From Betaproteobacteria bacterium HGW-Betaproteobacteria-8 (GTDB taxonomy: Bacteria > Pseudomonadota > Gammaproteobacteria > Burkholderiales > Methylophilaceae): DNA of 55,419 nucleotides. Every line of letters starts with the position of its first letter. Position 1 is the first letter of the stretch. The position numbers were made by a program, and so were the translations under genes. A model generated the notes under the pieces. That model saw only the letters and a program-made list of their open reading frames with translations. It ran no database searches and was not told the DNA's origin. Below, one piece after another: positions 38,725-47,116 of the stretch. Location: assembly GCA_002842135.1 (NCBI GenBank), contig PHCD01000001.1:1-55419 (forward strand), read 5' to 3'.

Positions 38725-39645
38725 TTACTTGCTCACTTTCCCCAACAAAAGGTACTCCATGAGCGCCTTTTGCGTGTGAAGGCGATTCTCCGCCTCATCC
38801 CAGACAACGGACTGCTTGCCATCAATGACTTCTGCCGCAACTTCTTCGCCACGATGCGCTGGCAGGCAATGCATGAACAAGGCGTCTTCGGCAGCCACTT
38901 TCATCATGTCGGCGTCTACCTGCCAATCGGCAAAGTCGCGCATGCGCTCTTCGTTCTCAGCCTCAAAACCCATGCTGGTCCAGACGTCGGTCGTCACCAG
39001 GTCAGCGCCACGTGCAGCTTCCATCGGGTCAGCGAATTCTTCATAGTGAGCATTGCCATAAAGACCGGCGCGTTCCTGCTCAACTTCATAGCCGGGCGGT
39101 GTGGAAACATGCACATTGAAATCAAGCACTTCTGCCGCCTGCAGCCATGTGTTGCAGACATTGTTGGAATCGCCAATCCACGCCACCGTTTTGCCCTGTA
39201 TCGGGCCACGATGCTCAATATAGGTATAGATATCCGCCAGTATCTGGCATGGATGATATTCATTGGTCAGGCCGTTGATGACCGGCACGCGCGAATTCTC
39301 GGCAAAACGCTCGATGATCTCCTGCTCGAAAGTACGGATCATGACAAGATCGCTCATGCGCGAAATGACCTGCGCCGCGTCTTCCACCGGCTCGCCACGA
39401 CCAAGCTGCGAGTCACGCGTATTCAGGTAAATGGCAGAGCCGCCAAGCTGCTGCATACCGGCCTCAAATGACAGGCGCGTACGTGTGCTGGCCTTTTCGA
39501 AAATCATGACCAGGGTACGGTCGACCAATGGCCAATACTGCCGGTAGGCCTTGAATTGTGCCTTGATCCAGCCTGTACGCTCAAAAATGCAGTTGAGCTC
39601 GTCGCGGTTCAAGTCATTGAATTGTAGAAAATGTTTGATAGCCAT
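38725..39645 (-). CDS. argF: Ornithine carbamoyltransferase
   Basis: Forms citrulline from ornithine and carbamoyl phosphate. 306 residues, the length of anabolic enzymes in Pseudomonas-like bacteria. Carbamoyl phosphate loop FEKASTRTRLSFEAGM near residue 50, VINGLTNEYHPCQILADIYT, ornithine-binding DVWTSMGFE, and HCLPAHRGEEVAAEVIDG with the catalytic Cys. The reading frame stays open for 37 codons after the TAA, almost to the argG start. Confidence 0.98.
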   Translation of the reverse strand: MAIKHFLQFNDLNRDELNCIFERTGWIKAQFKAYRQYWPLVDRTLVMIFEKASTRTRLSFEAGMQQLGGSAIYLNTRDSQLGRGEPVEDAAQVISRMSDLVMIRTFEQEIIERFAENSRVPVINGLTNEYHPCQILADIYTYIEHRGPIQGKTVAWIGDSNNVCNTWLQAAEVLDFNVHVSTPPGYEVEQERAGLYGNAHYEEFADPMEAARGADLVTTDVWTSMGFEAENEERMRDFADWQVDADMMKVAAEDALFMHCLPAHRGEEVAAEVIDGKQSVVWDEAENRLHTQKALMEYLLLGKVSK

Positions 39646-39675
39646 AATTTATTACTTTTGGTTATAGGGTGCTGC

Positions 39676-40857
39676 CTACTCGCTTAAAAAGCTCTTGATC
39701 AGCGGAGCCAGGGCTTGTACAAGCTGAGCTGCCTCGTCCTGGCTTATGATCAGTGGCGGCAGCAATCTGATGACATTATCAGCAGTCACGTTGATCAGCA
39801 ATTTTTGCTCCAGCGCACGCGCGACCAGCTCGCCACATGGCCTGTCGAGCTGAACACCTATCATCAAGCCGGCATTGCGTATGGTTTGCACACCTGACAC
39901 ACCTGCCAGCTCCGTCCGCAACTGATCGCAAATCCAGTTACCAGCAAGATCGGCATGTTCACGCAGCTTATCCTGCTCAATGGTTTGCAGTGTTGTCAGC
40001 CCGGCAGTACATGCAAGGGGATTACCGCCGAAAGTCGAACCATGCTTGCCATAGGTAAACACTTCCGCAGCCGGGCCCTTAGCGAGGCATGCACCGATAG
40101 GTACGCCAGAGCCCAGTCCTTTGGCCAGCGTCATCACGTCTGGCACGATATCGGTATGCTGAAAGGCAAACCAGGTACCGGTACGCCCGATGCCGCTTTG
40201 CACTTCATCCAGCATCAATAGCCAGTCATGCGCATCACAAATTTCACGCAAGCCGCCCAGATAGCCTTTAACATCATGCGGGATATTGATACCGCCCTCA
40301 CCCTGAACCGGCTCGACAAGAATCGCCACTACGTTCGGATTCCGCGACGCCACCTGCCTGACAGCCTCCAGATCATCGAAAGGCACACGAATAAATCCGC
40401 TGACCAAAGGCTCAAAGCCAGCCTGCACCTTGCGATTGCCGGTCGCAGAAAGGGTTGCCATGGTACGGCCATGGAATGCTTTTTCCATGACGATAATTTC
40501 CGGATTCTCTATACCCCGGTTATGGCCGTGCAACCGTGCCAGCTTGATGGCGGCTTCATTCGCCTCGCATCCGGAATTGCAGAAAAAAACGCGATCCATG
40601 CCGGAAATTTCAGCAAGCTTATCCGCCAGTTGGGCCTGCTCCTTGATGCGATAGATGTTGGACACATGGATGAGCCTGGCCACCTGCTCAGAAATGGCTT
40701 TAACCAGCCGGGGATGTCCATGCCCCAACCCATTGACGGCCACACCGGCCAAGGCATCAAGATATTTATTTCCCTGTTCATCCCATAACCAGACCCCCTC
40801 ACCCTTAACAAAAGTGACGGGCTGTCTGCCATAGGTATTCATCAAATGATCTGACAT
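39676..40857 (-). CDS. argD: Acetylornithine aminotransferase
   Basis: Class III PLP aminotransferase, 393 residues, acting on N-acetylornithine and often also succinyl-diaminopimelate, which would link it to dapD and dapE in this window. Signatures: FCNSGCEANEAAIKLARLHG, AFHGRTMATLSATG, LLMLDEVQSGIGRTGTWFAFQ and the PLP lysine in TLAKGLGSGVPIGA. It precedes argF by 30 bases, giving argD-argF-argG. Confidence 0.97.
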   Translation of the reverse strand: MSDHLMNTYGRQPVTFVKGEGVWLWDEQGNKYLDALAGVAVNGLGHGHPRLVKAISEQVARLIHVSNIYRIKEQAQLADKLAEISGMDRVFFCNSGCEANEAAIKLARLHGHNRGIENPEIIVMEKAFHGRTMATLSATGNRKVQAGFEPLVSGFIRVPFDDLEAVRQVASRNPNVVAILVEPVQGEGGINIPHDVKGYLGGLREICDAHDWLLMLDEVQSGIGRTGTWFAFQHTDIVPDVMTLAKGLGSGVPIGACLAKGPAAEVFTYGKHGSTFGGNPLACTAGLTTLQTIEQDKLREHADLAGNWICDQLRTELAGVSGVQTIRNAGLMIGVQLDRPCGELVARALEQKLLINVTADNVIRLLPPLIISQDEAAQLVQALAPLIKSFLSE

Positions 40858-40871
40858 GTTCTTCGTACTCT

Positions 40872-40912
40872 AAAAATAAAAATGCAAACGGCGGCCCCAG
40901 CCGCCGTTTGCA
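40872..40912 (-). terminator. Intrinsic terminator after the PuuD-like gene
   Basis: TGCAAACGGCGG / CCGCCGTTTGCA, perfect 12-bp stem with a 6-base loop; the minus strand then runs TTTTTATTTTT. It lies 15 bases after the stop codon. Confidence 0.93.
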
Positions 40913-40927
40913 GCATGGGTATTTCTG

Positions 40928-41422
40928 CTACAGGCCGACAGCAGCCTTGTGTGTTAAACCATTAGCCATGAAAAACAACATGGGAATGGACAGCATGGTA
41001 TTGGTTCGCGAAGCCAGGAACGCCACACGGCGAGCCTTGGCCTTGACTTCATCGGTGGCCGCCACCAACCCCAGAATTTTTTTCTGGTTCGGCCAGATCA
41101 ACACCCAGACATTAAACAGCATGATGGTACCCAACCATGCACCAATACCAATTCCCGCATAAGCAGGATCAAACATGAATGCATGGGTAAAATTGGCACC
41201 CAGCATCGCCGCGCCAGCAAACCATGTCACCAACGCCGCCCAGCGAAACCATAGCAGAGCCCTGGGGGCCACATGCTTGGAAATTCCGGCCGCTGTGCCA
41301 TCTGCAGTCGCATCCTTCATCGCCGGTACCTGAACGAAATTAAAGTAATACAGCAAACCTATCCAAGTGATGCCTGCCATAAAATGCACCCAACGAAAAA
41401 TCCCATCCAGCAAGAAGTCCAT
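40928..41422 (-). CDS. Short PuuD-like (urate hydroxylase N-terminal family) membrane protein
   Basis: 164-residue integral membrane protein with four spans. It opens IFRWVHFMAGITWIGLLYYFNFVQVP, the hallmark of the PuuD/Urate_ox_N membrane domain, and contains APRALLWFRWAALVTWFAGAAML. Full PuuD proteins have about eight spans plus a C-terminal cytochrome c domain; both extra parts are missing, so urate hydroxylation is doubtful. It follows a 34-residue membrane peptide by one base. Function unknown; a redox or heme role is only an inference. Confidence 0.75.
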   Translation of the reverse strand: MDFLLDGIFRWVHFMAGITWIGLLYYFNFVQVPAMKDATADGTAAGISKHVAPRALLWFRWAALVTWFAGAAMLGANFTHAFMFDPAYAGIGIGAWLGTIMLFNVWVLIWPNQKKILGLVAATDEVKAKARRVAFLASRTNTMLSIPMLFFMANGLTHKAAVGL

Positions 41423-41423
41423 A

Positions 41424-41528
41424 TCACACCCCCGCCAAAATAAAGTTCTTCAGAAACAAAAACAAAACCAGTGTTAACACAAGTCCTGAGACTATTGTTC
41501 CCAATATCGAATCCAGCGGGTTCTTCAT
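41424..41528 (-). CDS. 34-residue single-span membrane peptide coupled to the PuuD-like gene
   Basis: ORF with a strong AAAGGAG ribosome binding site nine bases before its ATG. It starts MKNPLDSILGTIVSG, continues as one hydrophobic helix to about residue 30, and ends LAGV. Its TGA is followed after one base by the ATG of the PuuD-like protein, which implies co-translation. Length and single span resemble small subunits of respiratory membrane complexes. I do not recognise the family. Confidence 0.7.
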   Translation of the reverse strand: MKNPLDSILGTIVSGLVLTLVLFLFLKNFILAGV

Positions 41529-41572
41529 GGATTTATTCTCCTTTGTTGAAATTCGCGCTTGCTTAAAATTGT

Positions 41573-41581
41573 TTTATATCA
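41573..41581 (-). promoter_or_regulatory. Possible extended -10 for the small-peptide/PuuD-like operon
   Basis: The minus strand reads TG-A-TATAAA about 45 bases before the 34-residue ORF. The -35 is poor, so only a tentative call. Confidence 0.35.
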
Positions 41582-41771
41582 ACAGACCTGAGCGTAGCTT
41601 AAAACTATCGATTAATCAAGGATTACGCCCGGTTTCATCAAGTTTTTGAAATCCAGCTACATCAGGCTTTTCGGCAAAAGTGGTTTATTAAAAACACACT
41701 TTCGGGCAAAATTCCACGTTTGGTCAAAACTGCAATCAAAATCCCAGTTTTCGATTTTCGATATTTGTTTT

Positions 41772-42902
41772 ATGGCTTCCATTGCATCACTTAATCCTGT
41801 TTCCCAAACCTCAAGCGGACTGACGGCACAATTGCCAGTTGCCTGGTACACCGACCCTGCCATTTATGCGCTGGAACAGCAGCACTTGTTTCCGCATGCC
41901 CCTAAATACGCAGGCCACGAACTAATGGTGCCAAATCAAGGAGATTTTCGCGCACTGGAATGGATGAATGACGCCAAGGCACTGATCAATAATGGCAATG
42001 CCATCGAACTGATCAGTAATATCTGCCGTCACCGGCAAGCCATCATGTTGAACGGGCAAGGCAACACACGCCACATCGTCTGCCCCCTGCATCGTTGGAC
42101 CTATAACCTGGAAGGCGAACTGATGGGCGCGCCACATTTTGAACAGAACCCGTGCATGCACCTTAACAGGACAAGCCTGCAAAACTGGCATGGGCTGCTG
42201 TTCGACAGCAAACGCGATGTCATCAAGGATTTGTCACAACTGGGCGCCTGCCAGGATCTCAACTTCACCGGATACCAGCTCAACCGTGTCATGATCGAGG
42301 AATACGACTTCAACTGGAAGACCTTTATTGAAGTCTATCTTGAGGACTACCACGTAGGGCCATTCCATCCAGGCCTTGACCGCTTCGTCGATTGCGGAGA
42401 CCTGAAATGGCAGTTCGGCGAATGGTACAGCGTACAAACGGTAGGTATCAAGGAAGCACTACGCAAGCCCGGGTCCCCAATCTACAAGAATTGGCAGGAA
42501 CAGGTATTGCAATATGGCAACAAGCAGCTGCCGCGCCATGGCGCCATCTGGATGGTGTATTACCCATTCCTGATGATTGAGTGGTATCCGAATGTGCTGG
42601 TGGTTTCTCATATTATTCCCCGCGGAGTGGATGCCTGTACCAATGTCGTTGAATTCTATTATCCGGAAGATATTGCCCTGTTTGAGGAAGAGTTCGTCAA
42701 GGCACATCAGGCGGCCTACAATGAAACAGCAATTGAGGATAAGGAAATCTGCGAGCGCATGCATCAGGGACGCCAGGCCCTGTACAAGCAGGGGGAAGAT
42801 GAACGTGGCCCTTACCAGCACCCCATGGAAACCGGCATGGAGCATTTCCACCTCTGGATACGTCAACAGCTTGAGCCTCACCTAGTAAAAAGCGCTCCTT
42901 GA
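41772..42902 (+). CDS. Rieske non-heme iron oxygenase, alpha subunit
   Basis: 376-residue aromatic-ring-hydroxylating type oxygenase subunit. The Rieske 2Fe-2S ligands are in CRH and CPLH (NICRHRQ then VCPLHRWTYN, residues about 80-105). The mononuclear iron site follows as LEDYHVGPFHPGLDRF near residue 195. The start at 41772 (MASIASLNP) is chosen because the typical LPVAWYTDPAIYALEQ follows; an upstream ATG at 41646 would add 42 atypical residues. No beta subunit, ferredoxin or reductase gene is adjacent; substrate unknown. Stop overlaps the next start. Confidence 0.88.
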   Translation: MASIASLNPVSQTSSGLTAQLPVAWYTDPAIYALEQQHLFPHAPKYAGHELMVPNQGDFRALEWMNDAKALINNGNAIELISNICRHRQAIMLNGQGNTRHIVCPLHRWTYNLEGELMGAPHFEQNPCMHLNRTSLQNWHGLLFDSKRDVIKDLSQLGACQDLNFTGYQLNRVMIEEYDFNWKTFIEVYLEDYHVGPFHPGLDRFVDCGDLKWQFGEWYSVQTVGIKEALRKPGSPIYKNWQEQVLQYGNKQLPRHGAIWMVYYPFLMIEWYPNVLVVSHIIPRGVDACTNVVEFYYPEDIALFEEEFVKAHQAAYNETAIEDKEICERMHQGRQALYKQGEDERGPYQHPMETGMEHFHLWIRQQLEPHLVKSAP

Positions 42903-43765
42903 AACTTCCGCGATTGACCATCAATAGACCGGGCAGCCTGTGGATGTTGGTGGCAGCGCTTTTCTTTGCCATCATGGGCACACTGGTCAAGATTGGCAGC
43001 GAAACCTTCACCAGCCCGGAACTGGTGTTCTATCGATCATTCTTTGGGCTGATATTCATTTTTGTGCTGGCCAGAAGACAAAACCTGCAACTAAAAACTC
43101 CGGTATTAGGAAAGCAGCTGACCAGATCGATTCTGGGCTTTGTATCGCTGGTCATGTTCTTTTATGCCCTCAGCCAGTTACCTCTGGCTACGGCAGTCAC
43201 CCTGAATTACACCTCGCCCCTGTTCATGGCAATATTCGCACCCTTCATGCTAAGGGAGCGTCCCCGCGCCATTCTCCTGGTCGCGATCATACTGGGCTTC
43301 ATCGGTGTCACCCTGCTGTTGAAACCCAGCTTGCACGCTGACGAACTGATCGCGGGCACCATCGGCCTCTTGTCAGGACTGACTGCAGGCATCGTCTACG
43401 TCCATGTCACCCTGCTTGCGCGTGCGGGCGAACCGGACTGGCGCACGGTGTTCTATTTCACACTGGTTTGCACGGTCGGTGCCGGTCTGTGGATGCTGCT
43501 GCATCACTTCAGCGCGGTCTCCTGGAAAGACATACCGCTACTTCTCGGTCTGGGCGCATCTGCCACCATTGCCCAGTTTGCCATGACGCGCGCCTACCGC
43601 ACCGGCAATCATCTGGTAGTTGGCAGTCTGGCCTATACAACGGTGCTGCTTGCCAGCTTGTTCGGCATCCTCCTGTGGAACGAGACCCTGTCTGCTGACC
43701 GTTGGCTGGCTGTAGGACTGATTGTGCTTGGCGGCATCATCAGCATTCGCGCAACCCCCAGATAA
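42899..43765 (+). CDS. DMT superfamily (EamA) transporter
   Basis: 288 residues with about ten membrane spans in two EamA repeats. It begins with TTG overlapping the Rieske stop codon (TTGA), which suggests translational coupling and no separate binding site. GSLWMLVAALFFAIMGTLVKIG is TM1; LPLATAVTLNYTSPLFMAIFAPFMLRERP is the typical end of repeat one; RTGNHLVVGSLAYTTVLLASLFGILLWNE ends repeat two. Probably exports a metabolite or amino acid. Pairing with the oxygenase may mean export of its product, but that is inference. Confidence 0.88.
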   Translation: MKLPRLTINRPGSLWMLVAALFFAIMGTLVKIGSETFTSPELVFYRSFFGLIFIFVLARRQNLQLKTPVLGKQLTRSILGFVSLVMFFYALSQLPLATAVTLNYTSPLFMAIFAPFMLRERPRAILLVAIILGFIGVTLLLKPSLHADELIAGTIGLLSGLTAGIVYVHVTLLARAGEPDWRTVFYFTLVCTVGAGLWMLLHHFSAVSWKDIPLLLGLGASATIAQFAMTRAYRTGNHLVVGSLAYTTVLLASLFGILLWNETLSADRWLAVGLIVLGGIISIRATPR

Positions 43766-43868
43766 ATTCAGATGCTAATCTGATTGTAAACAGCAGCTTA
43801 TGCTGGACATTTGCATGACGTGGGCTTACGCTTGCCTTCCTGCGTTAAAAACGCGCCAATTTCAGACG

Positions 43869-44501
43869 ATGACAACTGCCATAAAACGATTGCGCCAATT
43901 TATGCTTGCTGCTCTAAACTTCGCGCCGGCCGCGCTAGGCTGCCTGATGCTGGGCGGCTGCATGGGTGCACCGATTGCCCAGCAGCTACTGTCATCTGTG
44001 GTGATGCACGGCGCCGACAACATCATGGCCGATGCCTACGAGGCACAGCAACGTGAGGCGATGAATAACCGGGTTCTGCACGACGCTGCGCCCGATGAAT
44101 ACTGGGCCAGCTTCGTCAGTGCCGGCTTCGAAAAAATCACCCCGGTCGAGGAACCCTTGCCAGTCGCAGAAGAAAGTACAGAGAAACCGGCACTGCCCGC
44201 TACGGTTATGGCTACGATACAAACATCGCCTTTTGTACGGGTAGAAGTCTGGAACATGCTGGTGGGTGAGGAGAAGTTATCGGTGCTCGAGCGGGCATAT
44301 GCACTGGGGAATGTCGAACTACCGCCGAGAGAAGACTGGGCGGAGTTACGCGTGGCCATTGGCGCCATGCCAGGCAAAGAAGATCAGCCCATCGTCTTTC
44401 TGGTGCCGCCAGGCCTTGGCAAACTCCAGAGCGGCCAGGAAACGATCATTGAACTCGACCAGGCCGGCGACCTGAACATTGCCCGTTACGCGGCATATTA
44501 G
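43869..44501 (+). CDS. Putative lipoprotein of unknown function
   Basis: 210 residues from ATG 43869. A basic start (KRLRQ) and hydrophobic stretch end in the lipobox LGGC (GCLMLGGCMGAP), so export and lipidation are likely. The mature part has an acidic Pro/Glu linker around residues 90-110 and ends with a segment (DQPIVFLVPPGLGKLQSGQETIIELDQAGDLNIARY) that looks like a beta-rich domain. The start at 43800 would add 23 residues without signal features. It converges with the response regulator at 44521. I do not recognise the family. Confidence 0.75.
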   Translation: MTTAIKRLRQFMLAALNFAPAALGCLMLGGCMGAPIAQQLLSSVVMHGADNIMADAYEAQQREAMNNRVLHDAAPDEYWASFVSAGFEKITPVEEPLPVAEESTEKPALPATVMATIQTSPFVRVEVWNMLVGEEKLSVLERAYALGNVELPPREDWAELRVAIGAMPGKEDQPIVFLVPPGLGKLQSGQETIIELDQAGDLNIARYAAY

Positions 44502-44520
44502 TCTGCAGTTCTTTTTCCAA

Positions 44521-45159
44521 TCAAGGGTCTATCAGACCGGAGCGCATGGCTATCAGGGCAATTTCAGCCGAGTTGTTGGCGTTCAGTTTCTGCTTGATAT
44601 TGTATAGATGCGTACCGACCGTTCTGGGTGACAGGCATAGTGTCTCCGCAATGTCATTTGTGGTTTTACCCTTGGCAAGCGCCATGAACACTTCAAACTC
44701 GCGGTCAGACAATATATCCACTGGATTCTGCTCTCCGGATAGTTGCTGGATGGCCATCTGTTGCGCGACACTAGCTTCCAGATAGCGCTTGCCACCTGCC
44801 ACTGTCCTGATGGCCTTGATCAACTCCTCCGCCGCACTGCGCTTGGTCAGATAACCCATAGCACCCGCATTGAGCACCCGTTTGGGATGCACCGAATCCT
44901 CATGCGCACTGAGCACCAGAATACGGGCATTGCTTTCTTTTGCCATGATGCGCTCTATAGCCTCCAAACCACCAATACCGGGCATGGTAATGTCCATGAC
45001 GACCACATCCGGATGATGTTCCATATAGAGCTTGACGCCCTGCTCTCCGCTCTCCGCCTCAGCTACCACCTTGATATCTGGTGCTGACTCCAGCAGCATC
45101 TTGAAACCCATGCGAACCACTGCATGGTCATCGACCAGCAACACGTTTACTTGGCTCAT
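44521..45159 (-). CDS. NarL/FixJ-family response regulator
   Basis: 212 residues. Receiver domain with acidic VDDH, phospho-acceptor Asp in DVVVMDITMPG (about 55), and LVLSAHED; LuxR-type helix-turn-helix at the C-terminus (LSDREFEVFMALAKGKTTNDIAETLCLSPRTVGTHLYNI). Start overlaps the stop of the sensor kinase gene by 4 bases. Target genes are unknown. Confidence 0.94.
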   Translation of the reverse strand: MSQVNVLLVDDHAVVRMGFKMLLESAPDIKVVAEAESGEQGVKLYMEHHPDVVVMDITMPGIGGLEAIERIMAKESNARILVLSAHEDSVHPKRVLNAGAMGYLTKRSAAEELIKAIRTVAGGKRYLEASVAQQMAIQQLSGEQNPVDILSDREFEVFMALAKGKTTNDIAETLCLSPRTVGTHLYNIKQKLNANNSAEIALIAMRSGLIDP

Positions 45160-46874
45160 GCGCGCTGACCTTTCGGAATATTAATGCGTATCGTTGTGCC
45201 CTTATTGAGTTCGGAATCCATATTGAAAGTACCTTGTAGCGCCTGCACCCGCTCGCGCATGCCCAGCAGCCCGAAGTGCCGACTATGATCCACTTTACAG
45301 AAATCCATTCCAGCACCGTTATCCTTGATTACCAATTGCAGTTCCCCCGATTTGCTTACTTCCAGCCTGATTTCAATCTGGCTGGCTTTCGAGTGTTTCA
45401 AGGCATTATTGACTGCCTCTTGTACCACCCGATAAATATTAATATTAACGGACTCGCCAAACCCGTTCACCTCACCCTTGGTCGTCAACTTCACCTTAAG
45501 CTCAGGATGCTGCTGCTGGTATGTGGAGACCAGATCACCCAAAGTTTCCGACAAACCCAGATTGTCCAGCGAGCCTGGACGTAGCTGCCGGATGATGTTG
45601 TGCATTCCGTCGTAAATATGATTCGCTGCGGAGACAATAGTTTTCGCATTTGATGCCACATCCGGCATTTTTTCTTCGGTCTTGTTTGAAATGCCAACAG
45701 CAAAAGTTTTAACCGCCGTCACATACTGACCCAGTTCATCATGTAACTCGCGCGCAAGACTGCGACGCTCTTCTTCAATATGCCGTTGGATCAAATGCGT
45801 TAACTGCCGATTCTCTTCCAACTGCTTCTCGGCTTCCTCAGCCTGTTTGCGCTCCGTGATATCCCGCATGCTGCAAATATCACCTATCACCACTCCAGTG
45901 ACGGGGTCGACCAGCGGTGCAGCGGAAATTGAAACATCAATGATACGACCATCGCGCGCCTGACGTTGCGAATCGTGATTCTCAACCTTGCGGCCGGCAT
46001 TGATTTCGCGCAGGTTCTCTTCCAGATCGGCTTTCTGGCTGACCGGCGTCAACAGGGAAACCGATTTGCCAATAATGTCTTCCGGCGCATAACCGAACAT
46101 GCGTTGCGCCGCCGGGTTCCAGAACGAGATGTTGCCATCCAGGTCATGAATCATGATGGCATCAGCGGTTTGCTTGACAATGAGTGCCAGTCGACGGCTT
46201 TCTTCCGTACTAGTCTGCATGGATTCACCCATGCGATTGAAATTTTGTGCGATACGGGCAAATTCCGGCAGTTCGAAATCCGGCAGTCGCGTACTCAAAT
46301 CACCCTGCTCCATTTTGTTCATCGCCTGCAGCATGGGCTGCAAAGGCTTGAGCCAGCGGCCCAGCATCCAGTAGACCATGCCGTTGAGCAGAATGAAGAA
46401 TACGGTACCCACCCAAAACAGGTCCAGCATATTGACCCAGGCTTCGCGGATTGAACCTATAGGTGCAGGTTCGACCACTAGCGTGCCAAACTGTATCTCA
46501 CGGGTAACGGAAGGTTCACTGGGGTCCAGCACTGCAATGAACCAGCGTGGCGGGCTGACTTCAGACCGATAAATGGAAAGCGGGGACTGATACAGCAAGT
46601 TGCCCTGCAAGTCATAGAGCGAAATACGTGTGCCGCGCACATGTTTCAGGTGTTCCAGAAAACGCTGCATCACGACATGCGTATAACCCCAGGATGGATT
46701 CTGCTCAGAACTGATAATGACGGTATCGAGCAGCTGCACGGTAACCCGCGTCGAGGCTTCAATCCCCTCCTGCGTTGAGGTACGCAAGCCTTTGATTACA
46801 ACAAAAGCGACTGCCGCCATGAAGATCAGCATGACCACGGTAATCAGCAAATTCAGTCGAAAACGCAAACTCAT
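45156..46874 (-). CDS. NarX/UhpB-type sensor histidine kinase with HAMP and PAS
   Basis: 572 residues. TM1 about 8-30, periplasmic region to ~150, TM2 about 150-172, HAMP (LKPLQPMLQAMNKMEQGDLSTRL), and PAS domain starting ALIVKQTADAIMIHDLDGNISFWNPAAQRMFG with a PAC end. The HisKA_3 helix has the phospho-accepting His in SLARELHDELGQYVTAVK, and the ATPase domain has QEAVNNALKHSKAS and DNGAGMD. Co-transcribed with the LuxR-type regulator. The signal is not identifiable from sequence; PAS could bind heme or a small ligand. Confidence 0.93.
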   Translation of the reverse strand: MSLRFRLNLLITVVMLIFMAAVAFVVIKGLRTSTQEGIEASTRVTVQLLDTVIISSEQNPSWGYTHVVMQRFLEHLKHVRGTRISLYDLQGNLLYQSPLSIYRSEVSPPRWFIAVLDPSEPSVTREIQFGTLVVEPAPIGSIREAWVNMLDLFWVGTVFFILLNGMVYWMLGRWLKPLQPMLQAMNKMEQGDLSTRLPDFELPEFARIAQNFNRMGESMQTSTEESRRLALIVKQTADAIMIHDLDGNISFWNPAAQRMFGYAPEDIIGKSVSLLTPVSQKADLEENLREINAGRKVENHDSQRQARDGRIIDVSISAAPLVDPVTGVVIGDICSMRDITERKQAEEAEKQLEENRQLTHLIQRHIEEERRSLARELHDELGQYVTAVKTFAVGISNKTEEKMPDVASNAKTIVSAANHIYDGMHNIIRQLRPGSLDNLGLSETLGDLVSTYQQQHPELKVKLTTKGEVNGFGESVNINIYRVVQEAVNNALKHSKASQIEIRLEVSKSGELQLVIKDNGAGMDFCKVDHSRHFGLLGMRERVQALQGTFNMDSELNKGTTIRINIPKGQRA

Positions 46875-47060
46875 GGAATGACACTTAATTGATTCAGATA
46901 GGCCACATTATGATACAGAACTGAAAAACTCCAATTGCCTGATTTGATTTCGTCGCTTTCCCTTCAAGTAAACATAGTAAAAGGCGACTCCGTCATGTCT
47001 GCTGGCCTCGAAACCTGCACAGATATGCGGTGTCAAATGTCTATCAGCCACTGCAGGGTC

Positions 47061-47066
47061 TATAAT
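47061..47066 (+). promoter_or_regulatory. Possible -10 box of the M48 protease gene
   Basis: Perfect TATAAT, 51 bases before the start codon at 47117; the -35 region is unconvincing. Confidence 0.35.
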
Positions 47067-47116
47067 CCTTTTGTCCGAGTAAAACCTACCCAGCCATGAC
47101 GATCAGGGAGCAGATC

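Noticed and set aside
43768..43783. TCAGAT-GCTA-ATCTGA hairpin after the EamA gene
   Set aside because: Only 6 AT-rich base pairs and no T-run; too weak to call a terminator.
46875..47116. Gap between the sensor kinase and the M48 gene as a possible small RNA locus
   Set aside because: Apart from a -10-like TATAAT I see no terminator, stable hairpin or good ORF in it.
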